64,000 nucleotides of DNA from positions 62,001 to 126,000 of the forward strand of contig CAVSZZ010000001.1 of NCBI GenBank assembly GCA_963732595.1, read 5' to 3'. Of this stretch, positions 20,743 to 33,518 are shown piece by piece (the stretch's first letter is position 1; each line of letters opens with the position of its first letter). This DNA is from JAFGXF01 sp963732595 (GTDB taxonomy: Bacteria > Chloroflexota > Anaerolineae > Anaerolineales > Anaerolineaceae). Made by a program: the position numbers and the translations under genes. A model generated the notes under the pieces. The model was not told the DNA's origin. It made no database searches and saw only the letters and a program-made list of their open reading frames with translations.

Positions 20743-21717
20743 ATGCCCACTAATAGTATTCTGCCGATGAGATTCCTCGGTAAAACCGACATCCGGGTCA
20801 CCCCCATCGGCCTGGGTGCCATGGAACTCTCGGGAGGAGGCAGTTTTCTGGGGATGGTCTTCCCGGTCATCGCACCGGATGTAAAAAATGCCATCATCAA
20901 GGCCGCCCTGGATGGCGGCATCAACTGGTTCGACACGGCCGAGATGTACGGCGGCGGGGTGTCCGAACGCTCCGTGGCGGCCGGCTTGAAAGCGGCCGGA
21001 AAGACGGACAAGGATGTGGTCATCGCCACCAAGTGGTTCCCGCTCTTCCGCACGGCCGGCAACATCCCGCACACGATCAAGGACCGCCTGCATTACCTGG
21101 ACGGGTTCAGCATCGGCAATTACATGGTGCACCAGCCCTTCGGCCTGTCCTCCCCGGAAGCCGAGATGAATGCCATGGCCGACCTGGTCGAGGCCGGCAA
21201 GATCCGCTCGGTGGGCGTGAGCAACTTCAACCCCGCCCGCATGGAACGCGCGTATCGTGCGCTGGAAAAGCGGGGCCTGCCCCTGGCGGTCAACCAGATG
21301 CATTACAGCCTGCTGCACCGGGACATCGAGACGGATGGCGTCTTGAAAATGGCAAAAGACCTGGGCGTGACCATCATCGCCTACACCCCGCTGGCCAGCG
21401 GCTTGTTGAGCGGGAAGTATCATAAGAATCCGGAGCTGCTCGAAAAAGCCGGGTATCGTAAGGCCGGGCTTAAGCGCAAACTGGAATCCACCCGCCCGTT
21501 GATCGATGCCATGGGCATCATGGCGGAGAAACACCAGGCAACCATCGCCCAGGTGGCCCTGAACTGGGTGATCAATTTCAATGGGGACATCGTGGTGACC
21601 ATTCCGGGTGCGACGAAGGTCAGCCAGGCAGCCGAGGCTGCCGGGGCGATGCATTTCAAGTTAAGTGAAGCGGAAATGGCCGAGCTGGATGAGTTGTCTC
21701 GCCGTTTGGCGAAATAA
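20743..21717 (+). CDS. Aldo/keto reductase
   Basis: The 324-residue protein is an intact NAD(P)H-dependent aldo/keto reductase with a TIM-barrel fold. Visible features are the N-terminal RFLGKTDIRVTPIGLGA, the catalytic tetrad D and Y in NWFDTAEMYGGG, K in VIATKWF and H in GNYMVHQPF, the SVGVSNF segment and the cofactor end AIPGAT-like VTIPGATKVSQAAEA. Substrate cannot be told; the family handles aldehydes, quinones and sugars. GGAG lies 9 bases before ATG 20743. The next in-frame ATG is at 20767. It follows two repeats and no operon partner is visible. Confidence 0.92.
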   Translation: MPTNSILPMRFLGKTDIRVTPIGLGAMELSGGGSFLGMVFPVIAPDVKNAIIKAALDGGINWFDTAEMYGGGVSERSVAAGLKAAGKTDKDVVIATKWFPLFRTAGNIPHTIKDRLHYLDGFSIGNYMVHQPFGLSSPEAEMNAMADLVEAGKIRSVGVSNFNPARMERAYRALEKRGLPLAVNQMHYSLLHRDIETDGVLKMAKDLGVTIIAYTPLASGLLSGKYHKNPELLEKAGYRKAGLKRKLESTRPLIDAMGIMAEKHQATIAQVALNWVINFNGDIVVTIPGATKVSQAAEAAGAMHFKLSEAEMAELDELSRRLAK

Positions 21718-21752
21718 AAGTGAACATATACTCATCCGGTGGCTGCGAGGAC

Positions 21753-21835
21753 GTAGGGTGCGTGACCATGGCCATCGCATGACCGAATCGCGGCTTAATA
21801 ACGCCTCCGTCGGCCATGACCAGCGATGTAAACGC
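21753..21835. repeat. Family 1 dispersed repeat copy
   Basis: It begins GTAGGGTGCGTGACCATGGCC and ends TAAACGCACCTTCC, with an inner inverted pair (CCATGGCCATCG / GTCGGCCATGACC). It fills the space between the aldo/keto reductase and the SMI1/KNR4-like gene. Confidence 0.7.
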
Positions 21836-21898
21836 ACCTTCCCGAGAGCTGCTCTTTTTCGTTTACAATAAGCTAAAATCTCCTTCCAGAGGCAGCCC

Positions 21899-22360
21899 AT
21901 GAGTGAATCACAGGACCGCATCACCGCTCTGATCAAAGATCTGGACAAGGACATCAAGATCGTGGGGAAAACCGATGAAAAAACGATCTTGATGATCGAG
22001 GACTGGCTGAAGGTCAGCCTTCCAGAGAGTTATAAATGGTTCCTGCGCGAGTACAGCCTGATCATGATGCCAAATTACATCATTTATGGGGTGGGAAGCG
22101 TCGATGAACCCGCCTGCTTGAAACTGACCATCGGCGTGCGTGAGAAAAACCTGCCGGCGCCACTGGTGGTGATCGAGAACGACAACGATGGCCGCATCCT
22201 ATGCCTGGATACGGCGCGCACGAACGGTGATGATTGCCCGGTCGTCGGTTGGTCCACCCATGATGGCAAGGTCAGCGATGTGTATCCGGGTTTCTACGAT
22301 CTCCTGGAAACCAAGCTGAAGGACACCCTGCTGGGAAGACAAGCAAAAGTATCCACCTAA
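21899..22360 (+). CDS. SMI1/KNR4 (SUKH-like) family protein, candidate immunity protein
   Basis: The 153-residue product has the SUKH fold pattern: an N-terminal helix, EDWLKVSLPESYKWFLREYS (family LP.ey..fl...N/G), then YIIYGVGSVD, an IENDNDGRILCLDTAR strand, and a C-terminal helix DVYPGFYDLLETKL. SUKH proteins are widespread immunity proteins for RHS, LXG and other polymorphic toxins, and also occur as general regulators. It sits 278 bases upstream of the giant RHS gene and on the same strand, which supports an immunity role, although immunity genes usually follow rather than precede their toxin. AGAGG precedes ATG 21899. It is intact. Confidence 0.8.
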   Translation: MSESQDRITALIKDLDKDIKIVGKTDEKTILMIEDWLKVSLPESYKWFLREYSLIMMPNYIIYGVGSVDEPACLKLTIGVREKNLPAPLVVIENDNDGRILCLDTARTNGDDCPVVGWSTHDGKVSDVYPGFYDLLETKLKDTLLGRQAKVST

Positions 22361-22509
22361 TGGCAGGGCCGGAGCTCCGAAGGACACAACGTGATCCGCT
22401 CCACCCCTACTTTTCTGTCATTGCCACTCTGTATGTAAACACGCGAACCTGTGTCCTGACTCCCAGAGAGGGCTTAGGGAGTTGTAACAATGCGAGTTCA
22501 AGTTCCCTA

Positions 22510-22538
22510 TTGATTTAACGCCAATATCTTACTATAAT
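22510..22538 (+). promoter_or_regulatory. Sigma-70-type promoter of the first RHS gene
   Basis: TTGATT at 22510 and TATAAT at 22533 are separated by 17 bases. Transcription would start about 22545, giving a leader of about 94 bases before ATG 22639. Confidence 0.6.
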
Positions 22539-22638
22539 CAGATCATGCTTTTGTAGCCATGGGGTGGCACGAAATATTCAAAGGCTTGGCATGTTGTAAC
22601 AGGTATTCCAAAACTGAATATCTTATGCGGAGGGCAGC

Positions 22639-25600
22639 ATGCACGACAACAACTTTACCCAATGGGGGAAAAAGGTCTATTTTGCATTTAATGTCATCAT
22701 CCTTTTAGCGGTCTTTATCAGCTTGCCGGGTTCCACACCGGCTGCCGTCCAGGCCCAGCCAGTGGATGGGCTTCCTGCCACGGGCGAGCGAGCGGAGCGC
22801 CCGGATTCCGGTGCTTTAAAAGGTTTCGAGGTACCGGATGCGCAGTCCGGAAAACCGTCTGCCCAAACGACCTGTCCCAATATCGGTGAGGCATTGGTGC
22901 TTGGGGATGGTGAGTCCTGCACGCTCATGGGCGGTCAAAGCTATGAGTTTACCTCCATTGAAATCCTCAGTGGAGGGTGGTTATATCTTCAGGGAGACCC
23001 AGCAATCGAACGTTACACCGGGCGTGACGATCACGACCGGCAGTCTGCTGGTAGCCGTCAATGGTCACATCTCGGCTGATGGACCGGGGCTATCCAAATT
23101 CAAGCGGATTGGGAAAGGGACAGATTACAATAACTTCAGGGAAAGTACTGGATTGGCAGGTGGGGCTGGATATGGCAATATTGGCGGCAATGGTTCGATG
23201 GAGCAACCGGCGGTATTTCTTATGATGATCTATATAAAAATGAACCAATAAACTTGGAAGTGGTGGGGGAAGTTTCATCACCTATCCCGGTTAGCGAGCA
23301 AGGGGGTACAGGTGGCGGAGCGATCAAATTGGTAGTGTCTGGCAATATGACGGTAAATGGTACGATCTCGTCGAACGGATCAAATGGGACAGGGCGCGAT
23401 GAAATGGGAAAAGATAATTATACTGGAGCTGGCGGAGGAGGTTCGGGTGGCAGCATCTGGATAATCGCTGAATTATTGATGGTAATGGAATGATCGAAGC
23501 TAATGGTGGGAATGGTGGAAGATTCGGTAATTTTTGGTTGATAGATTTTGCTGGCGGTGGCGCCGGCGGCCGGATCGCGATTTACGCTAACTCTGATTCG
23601 TATACGAGTTCACTATTCCGTAGAAGGCGGGGGCACTGGTGAACACAAGGGGGAGTAGGTTCGAAATTTCCTGGAATCGACCCCAGTAAATCCTCACTTG
23701 AAATCACACCTGACCACGCCTATTCTGGCGGATGGCAGCCTTCACAGGCAACAGCTGGAAGTAATCTTGAGACAGCAATTTCACCGATCTGCCCGTCCCG
23801 GAGTAAACGTCCAACTGGCGGTTACTGCAGGGTCAGGTCTTACATTTAGTAACGAATATACGAATACGTACACGGGCCAGGGAGTCTACGTCGATATTGG
23901 GCCCACCGATGGCAATGGGGAAATAACCGTTTCCCTGGCAACAACGGTCAGCGGGACACGGCGATCTTACTGCAAGGTCCTTGCGGGGTCCCTTGCCCCA
24001 TTCAGCCACAGGTCACCTTCATCCCAGGAGCCGTTGTTGCAGGAAATTCCCTCGTCACGGTAAATCATACGGAAGCACCAGCTGACGGCACCGGCGTAAT
24101 CGTCAGTGTCATCGCCCGGGATGCCTTTTCCAATCTCGTCCCGGGGGTCACTGTCTCCCTTTCCGCCGATTCCTCAAGCGGCAATGCCGCCCTCATCCAA
24201 CCGGGAGCCCCAACCGATGAAGACGGAAGAGCCACCGGAATGGTCTCGGATACCACTGCAGAAGCGGTGAAGATCACTGCTTACGTAAACGATCAACCAC
24301 TCGGTGTTCAGCCCATCGTCACGTTTGGCAATACCGACCTGTCGGTGGTAATTGACGGACCATCCAAGGCTGTCCCTGGCTCTACCCTTACCTATGCAGT
24401 GATTTTGAAGAATAGAAGCACCTCACCCGCTGAAAGTGTCAGGCTGACTCTCAACCTGCCCGATCTGCTAGTCTATCAGAGCATTGCACCTGCCATTACT
24501 CGAGACCTCAATGATCCTCATATTACCTGGGATGTTGGCGAGATTCCGGGGAATTCTTCTTCCAGCTATATTGTTACCATTCAGTCAGATGCCTTGATCA
24601 CTCCCGGCAGCGTCCTGACGGCGGCCCTATCCGTGACCAGCTCATCCCTGGATGCCAATCTTTCCAATAACTCCAGCCAGGAAAAGACCCAATTCCTGGC
24701 AAGCTATTCTCACACCGTTACGATCTCTCCCGAAGAAAATTTCATCAGCCCGGGTGGTGAAGTCACCTATTGGGTTGAGCTCCAAAACACCGGTCAAAAT
24801 AATGATTCTTTTAATATCAGCGTGGATGACCTGGATGCCAGCTGGTATCAGATTGAACCGGCGTCGGTCGTCCTGGCTCCCGGCCAGGTGCTCGACGCGC
24901 AGCTGCATGTCAGCTTTGAGAGTTGTGCCCCGAGCCAAACGATCCCATTCACGGTAACAATTGCATCTGTCAACACCGGGGAACTGACGGTCCTGAATGC
25001 CAGCCTGGTGGTCGATTCGGCGCCCCGGATCACGATCGAAGCTCCATCCAATAATGCCAGGGTTGCCTCCCCGAATGTGGTCTTCACCTGGCGGACGAAT
25101 ACAGAGGTCCCCGGTCAGTTAACCCTTTACCCCGAAGGGCAGCCATCTCTTGCACAAATATTCGACACAAGCGCAGGGACTTTCCACAGTGTGGAGGTCA
25201 GCGGTTTAACACCCACCCAGAGGTATCTCTGGAGGGTTCGAGCTGCCTCTGATTGCGCAAGTCGGATCACGGATGATCAGTATTTGACGATTGATAATAC
25301 CGCCGAATCTGCCCTCGTCTTCAATGACCATTTAAATACCATTTATATTCCCCGGCTCAATGAACAGAAGGTCATCGTGGAGGTTTTTAACCACGATTCA
25401 GTCTCCTCCCATACTGTTATCGCGTCTGTGGTCAATCCCTACTCCGACCTGGTGATCGAATTCACGGGCTGGGGTAGTGTTACGCAACCCCTCACCGTTC
25501 AGCCAGGAAGCATCGGTTATGTGGACCTGATGATCCATGCAGGCGATGCATTAACCGGTAATTACAAACTCACGGCCAGACTCAATGTGGATATGGAAGA

Positions 25601-28600
25601 AGGCACTGCCCCGATACAGGACAATGCCGTACTGGACATCAACCTGAACTGGGAGGATGATTTCACCATCGAGGAAGATCCGGCAGGCTACGATCCCCTG
25701 ACACTGAGCCGCAAGTTCGTGATCACCAATAACAACAGTTACATGCCTATTCCTGACCTTAAAGTGATCGCGGTTGATCCGCTGACCGGGGCGCCGGCTA
25801 ATGTCTTGATCAAACCGGATATCAATCACATGCTGTTGAATGCGGGTGAAACCCTGTCCTTCAGGGTCTATCCGATCTTTACAGCAGAGGACCTGGGTGG
25901 CCAGGCTTCAGTTCGAAGCGCCGGCCTGGCATCCATGAGCCGCCAGACCCTGCTCGAGATTGCGTATAAATTGCTGGTATCCGGAGCCCTCCGCCATATT
26001 GAGCTGTCATCCTCTGCATCCTGTTCCGGTGGAAAACAGGTCTACGAGGTCGAAATTAATGATTGCGTAATGGAGTTCGGTTCATCGGCGGGCTATTGCG
26101 CCCACGAGCTTGTTAAAAGCCCGATCAATATCCCTGGCTGGGTTTTGATGGAAGGCATGCCTGGCGCGACCCTCACCATCGGCTTCAGCGGCGCAAAGGC
26201 GACCCTGACTGGATTGGTCAGGCTTAATGATGACTTGATCGGGGCTTTCTCAACATTGTTCCCGACCCAAAGCTGGGATTGGATCGTATCACACCCTTCA
26301 TTCGTCCATGCATTATCCGGTGTATCCAACCAGCAAATACGTATTTATACCTTTTCCCTTGACCCGGCGCACACCGCTGGAACCGTGGATTTGAATTTCA
26401 GGTTCGATATCGATGGCGCGACCACGTATTTCTGTGCGGATTCTCCAGCCAATGCACAGCTGGCGGCCCAGAAAGTCTATCCCTGCCTGAATAACATTAT
26501 CGATGAGCCCGACAAGGATGTGATGCCTCAGTCGGTGTTCAATTTAGGTGATATAAAATCCTTTATCAATTCAATTTCCAGCGACCTGGGCTACCTCTTC
26601 GGTACGATGTCCTGTACCCAGGGCTCCTGCGGTGACCCGGTCAATACCCGCACGGGTGATTTCTCGTTTGCCACACCGGACATCTCCTTCCCGACCTCTG
26701 CCGGCGACCTCGTCTTCCAGCGCGCCTACTCGACCGCAACGGTCGATTCGTATAACGGAGCCCTTGGCGCTGGTTGGACACACAATCACGATATCCGCCT
26801 GATCTTCCCGGAAGATGAAGGCGGCATGGAAGATTATGTCCTGCTGAAGGACACCCTTGGCAACCAATATTTATTCAAGATCGGACTGAACAGTACCTAT
26901 ACACCCGGACCGGGTGTATTAGCCAAGTTGACTGCTTCCTCAACCCATCCGCATACCTATACCGTCCAAACCCCTGAGCGAGCCCGCCTTGAATTCGATT
27001 CTGAAGGCAGGATCACTTCACGCGCAGATGTTCTTGGGCGCGCCTTTAGCTACACCTATGACGGGGATGGTAATTTGATACAGGTCAGTGCGGATGAAGG
27101 TCAACACTATATCAATATCGCGTACGAATATGGCCGGATCGTCTCGGTCACTGACTACACCGGCCGCCAGGTGACTTATGCTGACGACGGGTATGGCAAT
27201 CTCGGGTATTTCACTGATTTAAATGGTCGCACGTGGAGATACTATTATGATTCTGCTCACCGTATGACCCGCCTTGTTGATCAGAACTTTGAGAATGTAG
27301 TGAGAAATGTATATGACTCCAGTGGTCGTGTGTTTGAGCAGTACGACGGTGAGGACCGTCTGGTCGCAAGGTTTGTCTATAATGGAGATGGTACCACCAC
27401 GGTCTCCGATGCCGATGGTCATTCCAAGCTCCATTCTTACAATGAAAATAACGTTTTGGTTGGTCAGGATGATGAGCTGCAGAGAACCACCACCACGCTT
27501 TATGATGGCAACTTCCGTCCAACCAGCATTACCAACGAAGCCGGACACGCATTATCCATGACCTGGAGTTCGGATGGGGTCAATCTGCGGTCTGAATCAG
27601 ATCCTCTTGGAAATACGACATCCTACACTTACGACGAATACAATCGACTGGTTTACGTAACCGATCCCAACAACAAGATGACCAGTTATTCTTATGACGG
27701 TGATTTTTTAACCAGGAAAACGGATTCGTATGGCGATACGACCTCTTACGACTATACACCGGAAGGTTATCTCGCCTCCGAAACGGATCAATATTCTCAT
27801 ACCACCCACTATACCTATAATGCCTTCGGTCAGCGGGAGTCCATGATGGACTGGCTATACCGTACCACTACATATGTTTACGATGATCTTGGGCGATTGG
27901 TGGATACAATCGATCCGCGCGGCCGTACAACCCGCAACGAATATAACCCTGCCGGTCAATTGGTCAGCGTCACCATGAATTTCGTTTATAGCGTACCTTC
28001 CAATAAAGAGAATGAATACAATATCAAAACCAGTTATGGATATGACCTTCATGGCAATCAAAGCTCAGTAACCGACACACTGGACCATACAACGTATTAT
28101 GAATATGACAATGCCGGTAATCTGGTGAAGACGATCGACCCGGGCTGGAACTCGACCTGGTATACGTATAATGCAGAAGGCAACCTGCTCACCATGGAGG
28201 ATGCCCTTCATCATATAACCACGTATGAATATGATGCCGTTGGCCGCCGGCTCACGACCATTAATGCGCTCGGGCAGGAATCCGGTACAACGACCTTTGA
28301 TGTGGTCAACAACACCGCCACGGCATATGATGCGTTTGGTCACCCGACAACTTATTACTATGATGAATTGAACCGTGTGATTAAAATCATCGATCCACTC
28401 GGAAATACGACTACAACGAACTATATTTATAATATTGCTGTTCAGACCACAGACGCACTCGAGCGGGTCACCCGCAACGAATATGACGATTTCGGCCGCT
28501 TGGTCAGGACACGCTACCCGGATGGTGGCGAAACGGAAACCCAGTATGATTACGATGGGAATGTAACTGCCACCGTTGATGCCAACGGGCATCAAACGAC

Positions 28601-31600
28601 CTATGAGTATGATGAATTCGACCGTCTGATCCGTACCATCGACCCATTGGGAAGGATCACACACAACTTTTACGATAGTGCCGGGAATTTAGTCCGCGTG
28701 AGAGATCCAGCCGGTAATGAATCCTATTACGAATATGACGAATGGGGGCGGCGCATCAGCAGCAATGAGAATGGTCAAATGACCACTTATACGTACGATG
28801 CCCTTGACCGTGTCATCCAGACCACGGGCCCGAATGGCACGGAGACGATCACCTACGATGCGCTGGGAAATGTGAAAGAACGCAGAGACGTCCATTGGCG
28901 GTATGCCTACTACACCTATGATGTGCTAGGCCGCCTGCTCGAGACCAGGGACTTCGATGGCGGTACGACAACGAATGAATATGATGTGGTTGGCAATCTG
29001 AAATCGACTACTAATCCCATGTATGAAACCACCACTTATACCTATGACCCTCTGAACCGCTTGATAGCCACGACCGATCCACTCGGTCACCAGACTCAAC
29101 AGGTATATGACATCCAGGGGAACATTATCGAGACGATCGACGCCAATGAGGTGGTCACTCACACCGAGTATGACGAGCTCAATCGTCCAAAAGCCATCAT
29201 TGAGAATTATCAACCTTATGCGCGAAATACTGTCTACACCAACGTCCGCACAGAATACGTTTACAACGAAGTGGGCAATCGCATCACGGTCATCGATCCC
29301 AGAGGGCATGCAACTCAGTTCGTTTATGATGAAATGAACCGGGTCATCGGTAAGTGGCTTGCCAACCTGAATAACTGGCACTACGAATATGATTCTGTCG
29401 GGAACCTGATCTCCATGACCGATGGCAATGAGATTGTGACCAATTTTACTTATGACGATGCCAATCAGCTCCTGGTTATCGATTACCCGGAGGAGAATTC
29501 AGACGTCGGCTATACCTATGATGAACTTGGCCGCCGGGTCTACATGAACGATAGTCTGGGGATGACATCCTGGGTTTACAATCCTTTGGGTCAGCTGGTT
29601 TCAGTCTCCGATCCCGACATGAAGACGGTTAGTTATGAATATGATGGTTTTGGAAACCGCACTGGGGTATTGACCAGTAACGGATATAGTGTCAGTTATG
29701 GTTATGATGAAAACAACCGGTTATCTCATGTGTCGACATCGTCTGGTTCGGTCGAGTATCGCTATGATTCCGCCGGGCGCCTGGTATATGAGCAAGCTCC
29801 TAACTTTGTGGAGGTAGACTATACCTATGATACAAGCGGTCGTTTGACCTCCCTCAGCAATCGGTACGGCGGAATCAATCCGCTGTCTGCTTTTGAGTAC
29901 ACCCTTGATGCTGCAGGCAATCGAATCCAGGCGATTGAAACCATCACCCCGCCAGATACGAATCCATATGGCGCATTGCCAGTCAGTCCTTCTGGTAACC
30001 AGGTAGCAGGCCAGCCTGTCTCAGAGGATGAGCCTGACAGCTCGGCGACAGCCGTAGATCGCTTCTTGGCCGAAATAAATGAAGCCATTGCTTCCGAACC
30101 GATAACAGGATCCGTCAGTACTCCTGCTGTTGAAGACAGCCCGGATCCCCAAGGGATCTACACCGGAAAACATAATAACCAGATACTCAACAGCAATCCA
30201 CAAGTTCTCTATACACCCACCAGGTGCCCAGATATTGGATGTGATCCTATTTTAATAACTGCATTGCCCACGTTTAATTTGGAGACATTTGTGTGGACAC
30301 CCCGTTACACCCGCACACCCACCCGCACCCGGACCGTGACACCGACCCGCACCGTCACAAAGACGGCGACCATTACCCGCACCCCAACCGTCACCGAGAC
30401 GCCAACACCCACCGCCACGATCACACCCACTCTACCGCCTGTCGGAACGGTGGTGATCGATTACACCTATGACCCGCTCAACCGCCTGGTCGAGGCCGAT
30501 TACACGGATGGCACCTACTTTCACTATTCCTACGATGCAACCGGCAATGTGGTGGAATACATCAGCACGCTCGACGGTCAGACTTCCACCACCACCTATA
30601 CCTACGATGAAGCCAACCAACTCCTGTCGAGCACCCAGGGAGGTGTCACCTGGACGTATACCTACGATGGCAACGGCAGCCTGATCGAGTCCAGCCCATC
30701 CGGGGGCAGCCAGGCCGGTGCCAGCCGCTATACCTACAATACCGCGGGGTACCTGACCACGGTCGAGAAATTTGACGGCACAGTTTGGCAGGACCAGGCC
30801 GAGATGCTGTATGACGGCCTGGGTCAGCGCCTGTCGCTGACCGCATGGGCGGTGGGAGCCAGCGCAACCACCCAGTACGTGTTGGATCATGGCCAGGTTT
30901 TGACTGCTACGACTGGCGAGTCGATGATTTCCTATTTCTATGGGCTAAAGCTGGTCGCTCAATTGACCGATGACTGGTATATCCCCTTATATGATGGCAC
31001 CAATTCCGTTCGCCAGATCAGTAATCAGCAGGGTCAGGCCACACTGAACATTTCCTATACACCCTGGGGCGACACACTGGACCTCGAGGGCACCGGCGAC
31101 CTGAACTTTGGCTATTTCGGCGGCATGATGGATTCGGCCACCGGATTGATCTATGTCGGCAACGGGCAGTATTACGATCCCCAGACCGGGCGATTCCTGA
31201 ACCGCAACGCACTCCCCAATGGGACCAACCCCTACGTCCCCTGGTCAAGCGACCCGGCCGGCGCACTCGTCAGCCCGCTGGTGCTGCTGGCTATCGTGTT
31301 CGGTGCCCGTAAAAAGAACGGGAAGTGGGACACCTTTATCATCATTGTGATATTGGCCGTTTCAATGGGATTGGGAATTACGGCTTGCACTGGCGGTGGC
31401 GGAGGGATTGGCACTCAGCCAACACAACCACAGGTAACACCAACGCCCGGCGGCGGATCGAGTAGCGGCACAACCAATCCTGGAACTACAGCAACATCGA
31501 CTTGGACACCAACAGTAACCCCAACCATGACTTGTACAATTACTATTACACCGACTCCAACCATACCTTCAGAATATTCGTTAAGTAGAGGTGAAAAATA

Positions 31601-32228
31601 TTGGAACATACTCGCTAATAATGACGGTTGGTGGCATCACTTTCAAGGTCATCCTTTTGATATGACCATGTATATCGCCATTGTTTATAACTATGAGTTC
31701 AAGGATTTTCCTTCAAACACCACTGTTAAAGAATATGCCTCAGAAGCGTTTGCTCGACGATACTGGGATTCAATAAACAAATATGGTTACCGAAGGGGTG
31801 CTTATTATTATCTTGGCAGTAGAGACATGGTCAGAATTCGTGTAAATAATAATGCACCAGGTATTATTGAGGCAGACTATGACATGACACGCTCGTATGA
31901 GGAAGCAGTAAAGATATTTAAGGGTGATAATGGGTGGTCTACAGGCATCCAAAATGATAAACCATATGAATGGGGTAATCCAACTGATAAGTCACCCGAT
32001 TTGTTTTTAGGTAAATTGGGAAGCACGACAAATATAGGCCAAAGTCAAGAAAGTATTTTATACTTTAGCCGGCGTTTCCAGGGTAGAGGGAATCATCCTG
32101 TTTCCTTTACCGATGATGATTGCGGTAATGTATATAACTTGTTTTTTATTGTAACAAAAGCTCAAGTAGATAAATCATGCGATATAACTGGTGACGGATG
32201 TGGAGAGTCTTGCGTCTGTAACAAGTAA
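22639..32228 (+). CDS. Giant secreted RHS/YD-repeat protein with C-terminal toxin-like tip (5' end frameshifted)
   Basis: ATG 22639 follows GGAGGG and encodes a signal peptide (core ILLAVFISLPG, then APAAVQAQ-like processing region). The first 1.4 kb has several indels across a Gly-rich section (GGAGYGNIGGNG; GAGGGGSGGSIW); from about 24000 the frame is open to 32228. Domains then are: an invasin-like Ig segment, DUF11-type repeats (about 24330-24700), an Ig/CARDB stretch, the entry motif DPVNTRTGDFSF at 26634, dozens of YD repeats, a Thr/Pro/Arg-rich linker at 30301-30440, more YD repeats, and the core end DPQTGRFLNRN at about 31180. After that come a membrane segment with a Cys, a second Thr/Pro linker and a 215-residue AT-rich tip with a Cys-rich end. 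By family knowledge RHS cages hold and deliver toxins. The tip is unrecognised. Confidence 0.85.
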
Positions 32229-32255
32229 TTATGACGATATTTTGAGAGCCTAACT

Positions 32256-33518
32256 ATGAAAAGTTTAAAACGAATAATATTAATAATATGTATACTTTTT
32301 ACGATTTCGTTAATAGCAATAATCTGGTTAGTCTCGTCTGGAACATTAATAATTAAAAATGGAACAGTAATAAAAAATAATCAATTAATGACAGGAACCC
32401 CTGTTCTATACCAAAACAATACAGAGAGTGTTAATTCTTATAACAAAATAGTGAAACAATGCGTAAATACTACAGATAGTAAAAACTCAATAAATGAGGT
32501 TATAAATGATGGCGTAGTTCTACTAAGTTCTGGTTTATTGAATTGTCCCACCAATCTCCTAGATCTTAGTACCGGAAAGCAAATCAAGTTACCTTATTTA
32601 AATAATAATGGCTGTGGTGGTTTCCATATTTCACCAAATGGTAGTTATTTATCCTATGTCGAGAACATTCAAGATGATCAAGGTCAATTTACGAAAGAAA
32701 ATATATGGGTCGTTGATTCTAAAGGTGTAGTTATATCGAGCTTATTAAGGGATTTGGACATTTTGTCTAGTGAATGGCGGTGGTTAGATAATGAACGCAT
32801 CGAATTCAATACTCGGCAGACTGCGGTTGATGGAACGGTTGGGATTTATTATCCCTTTATAGATGAATGGAAAGAAGTCAAAGTCCAACTCCCAGATATA
32901 CTTACATCATCATCCTATGATCTCTATCATCCCTTTTGGATTGTTAATTACAGTAAAGATATGGATTGGGCTATCTATCTTAGTAATAATAAAGATCATG
33001 GAATGATACCAATCTTATACAATATAGCAAAGCAAGAGATTATTTGGCAAGGAGCATATGATCCTGATTTACCAATATTAAACGAATATGGTGATCTTCC
33101 CAAGTGGTCAAGATCTGGTGATGAAATCGCAATGGTGGATCATGGAGAGATCTATATTATCAAACAAAATGGTAAAGGAAATAAAACACAGATATTTGAT
33201 ACTAGAAACAAGATTTTGGCCTTTTCCTGGTCTCCGGATGGACATTATGTGTCATTATTTACAAAAATAGAAGGAACTCCTGAGAGAAGGAATCTTATGC
33301 TTTTGGATCTTCAAACCAATCAAGTAATAGATTATTGCCTTGAAGATAACGCTATATCTGAAGATTTTCCTCCTATTTGGTCACCGAATAGTCAGATGTT
33401 TTATTACTATAGTGACTCGGGAACAACAATTTTTGTGGATACCAAGCAACAATTAGCTTACAAATTAACTGAAGTTCCAGTTCCTATTCTGTGGATGTCC
33501 TCTGAAGACACCCCCTGA
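32256..33518 (+). CDS. Membrane-anchored TolB-like beta-propeller protein, candidate immunity partner
   Basis: The 420-residue protein starts with one N-terminal membrane helix (IILIICILFTISLIAIIWLV) and is otherwise outside the cytoplasm. Its body shows PD40/TolB-type blades: HISPNGSYLSYVEN, KWSRSGDEIAMVD, FSWSPDGHYVSLF and IWSPNSQMFYYYS. It begins 27 bases after the RHS stop and has the same low GC as the RHS tip, both unlike the RHS body, so tip and this gene probably arrived together. In polymorphic toxin loci the gene directly downstream usually encodes immunity; a periplasmic or surface-anchored propeller would be an unusual immunity fold. An accessory or unrelated function is possible. 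There is no sign of decay. Confidence 0.7.
   Translation: MKSLKRIILIICILFTISLIAIIWLVSSGTLIIKNGTVIKNNQLMTGTPVLYQNNTESVNSYNKIVKQCVNTTDSKNSINEVINDGVVLLSSGLLNCPTNLLDLSTGKQIKLPYLNNNGCGGFHISPNGSYLSYVENIQDDQGQFTKENIWVVDSKGVVISSLLRDLDILSSEWRWLDNERIEFNTRQTAVDGTVGIYYPFIDEWKEVKVQLPDILTSSSYDLYHPFWIVNYSKDMDWAIYLSNNKDHGMIPILYNIAKQEIIWQGAYDPDLPILNEYGDLPKWSRSGDEIAMVDHGEIYIIKQNGKGNKTQIFDTRNKILAFSWSPDGHYVSLFTKIEGTPERRNLMLLDLQTNQVIDYCLEDNAISEDFPPIWSPNSQMFYYYSDSGTTIFVDTKQQLAYKLTEVPVPILWMSSEDTP

Noticed and set aside
28065..28664. 199-codon minus-strand frame inside RHS1
   Set aside because: YD-repeat periodicity gives long open frames on the complementary strand; the plus strand encodes the real protein.
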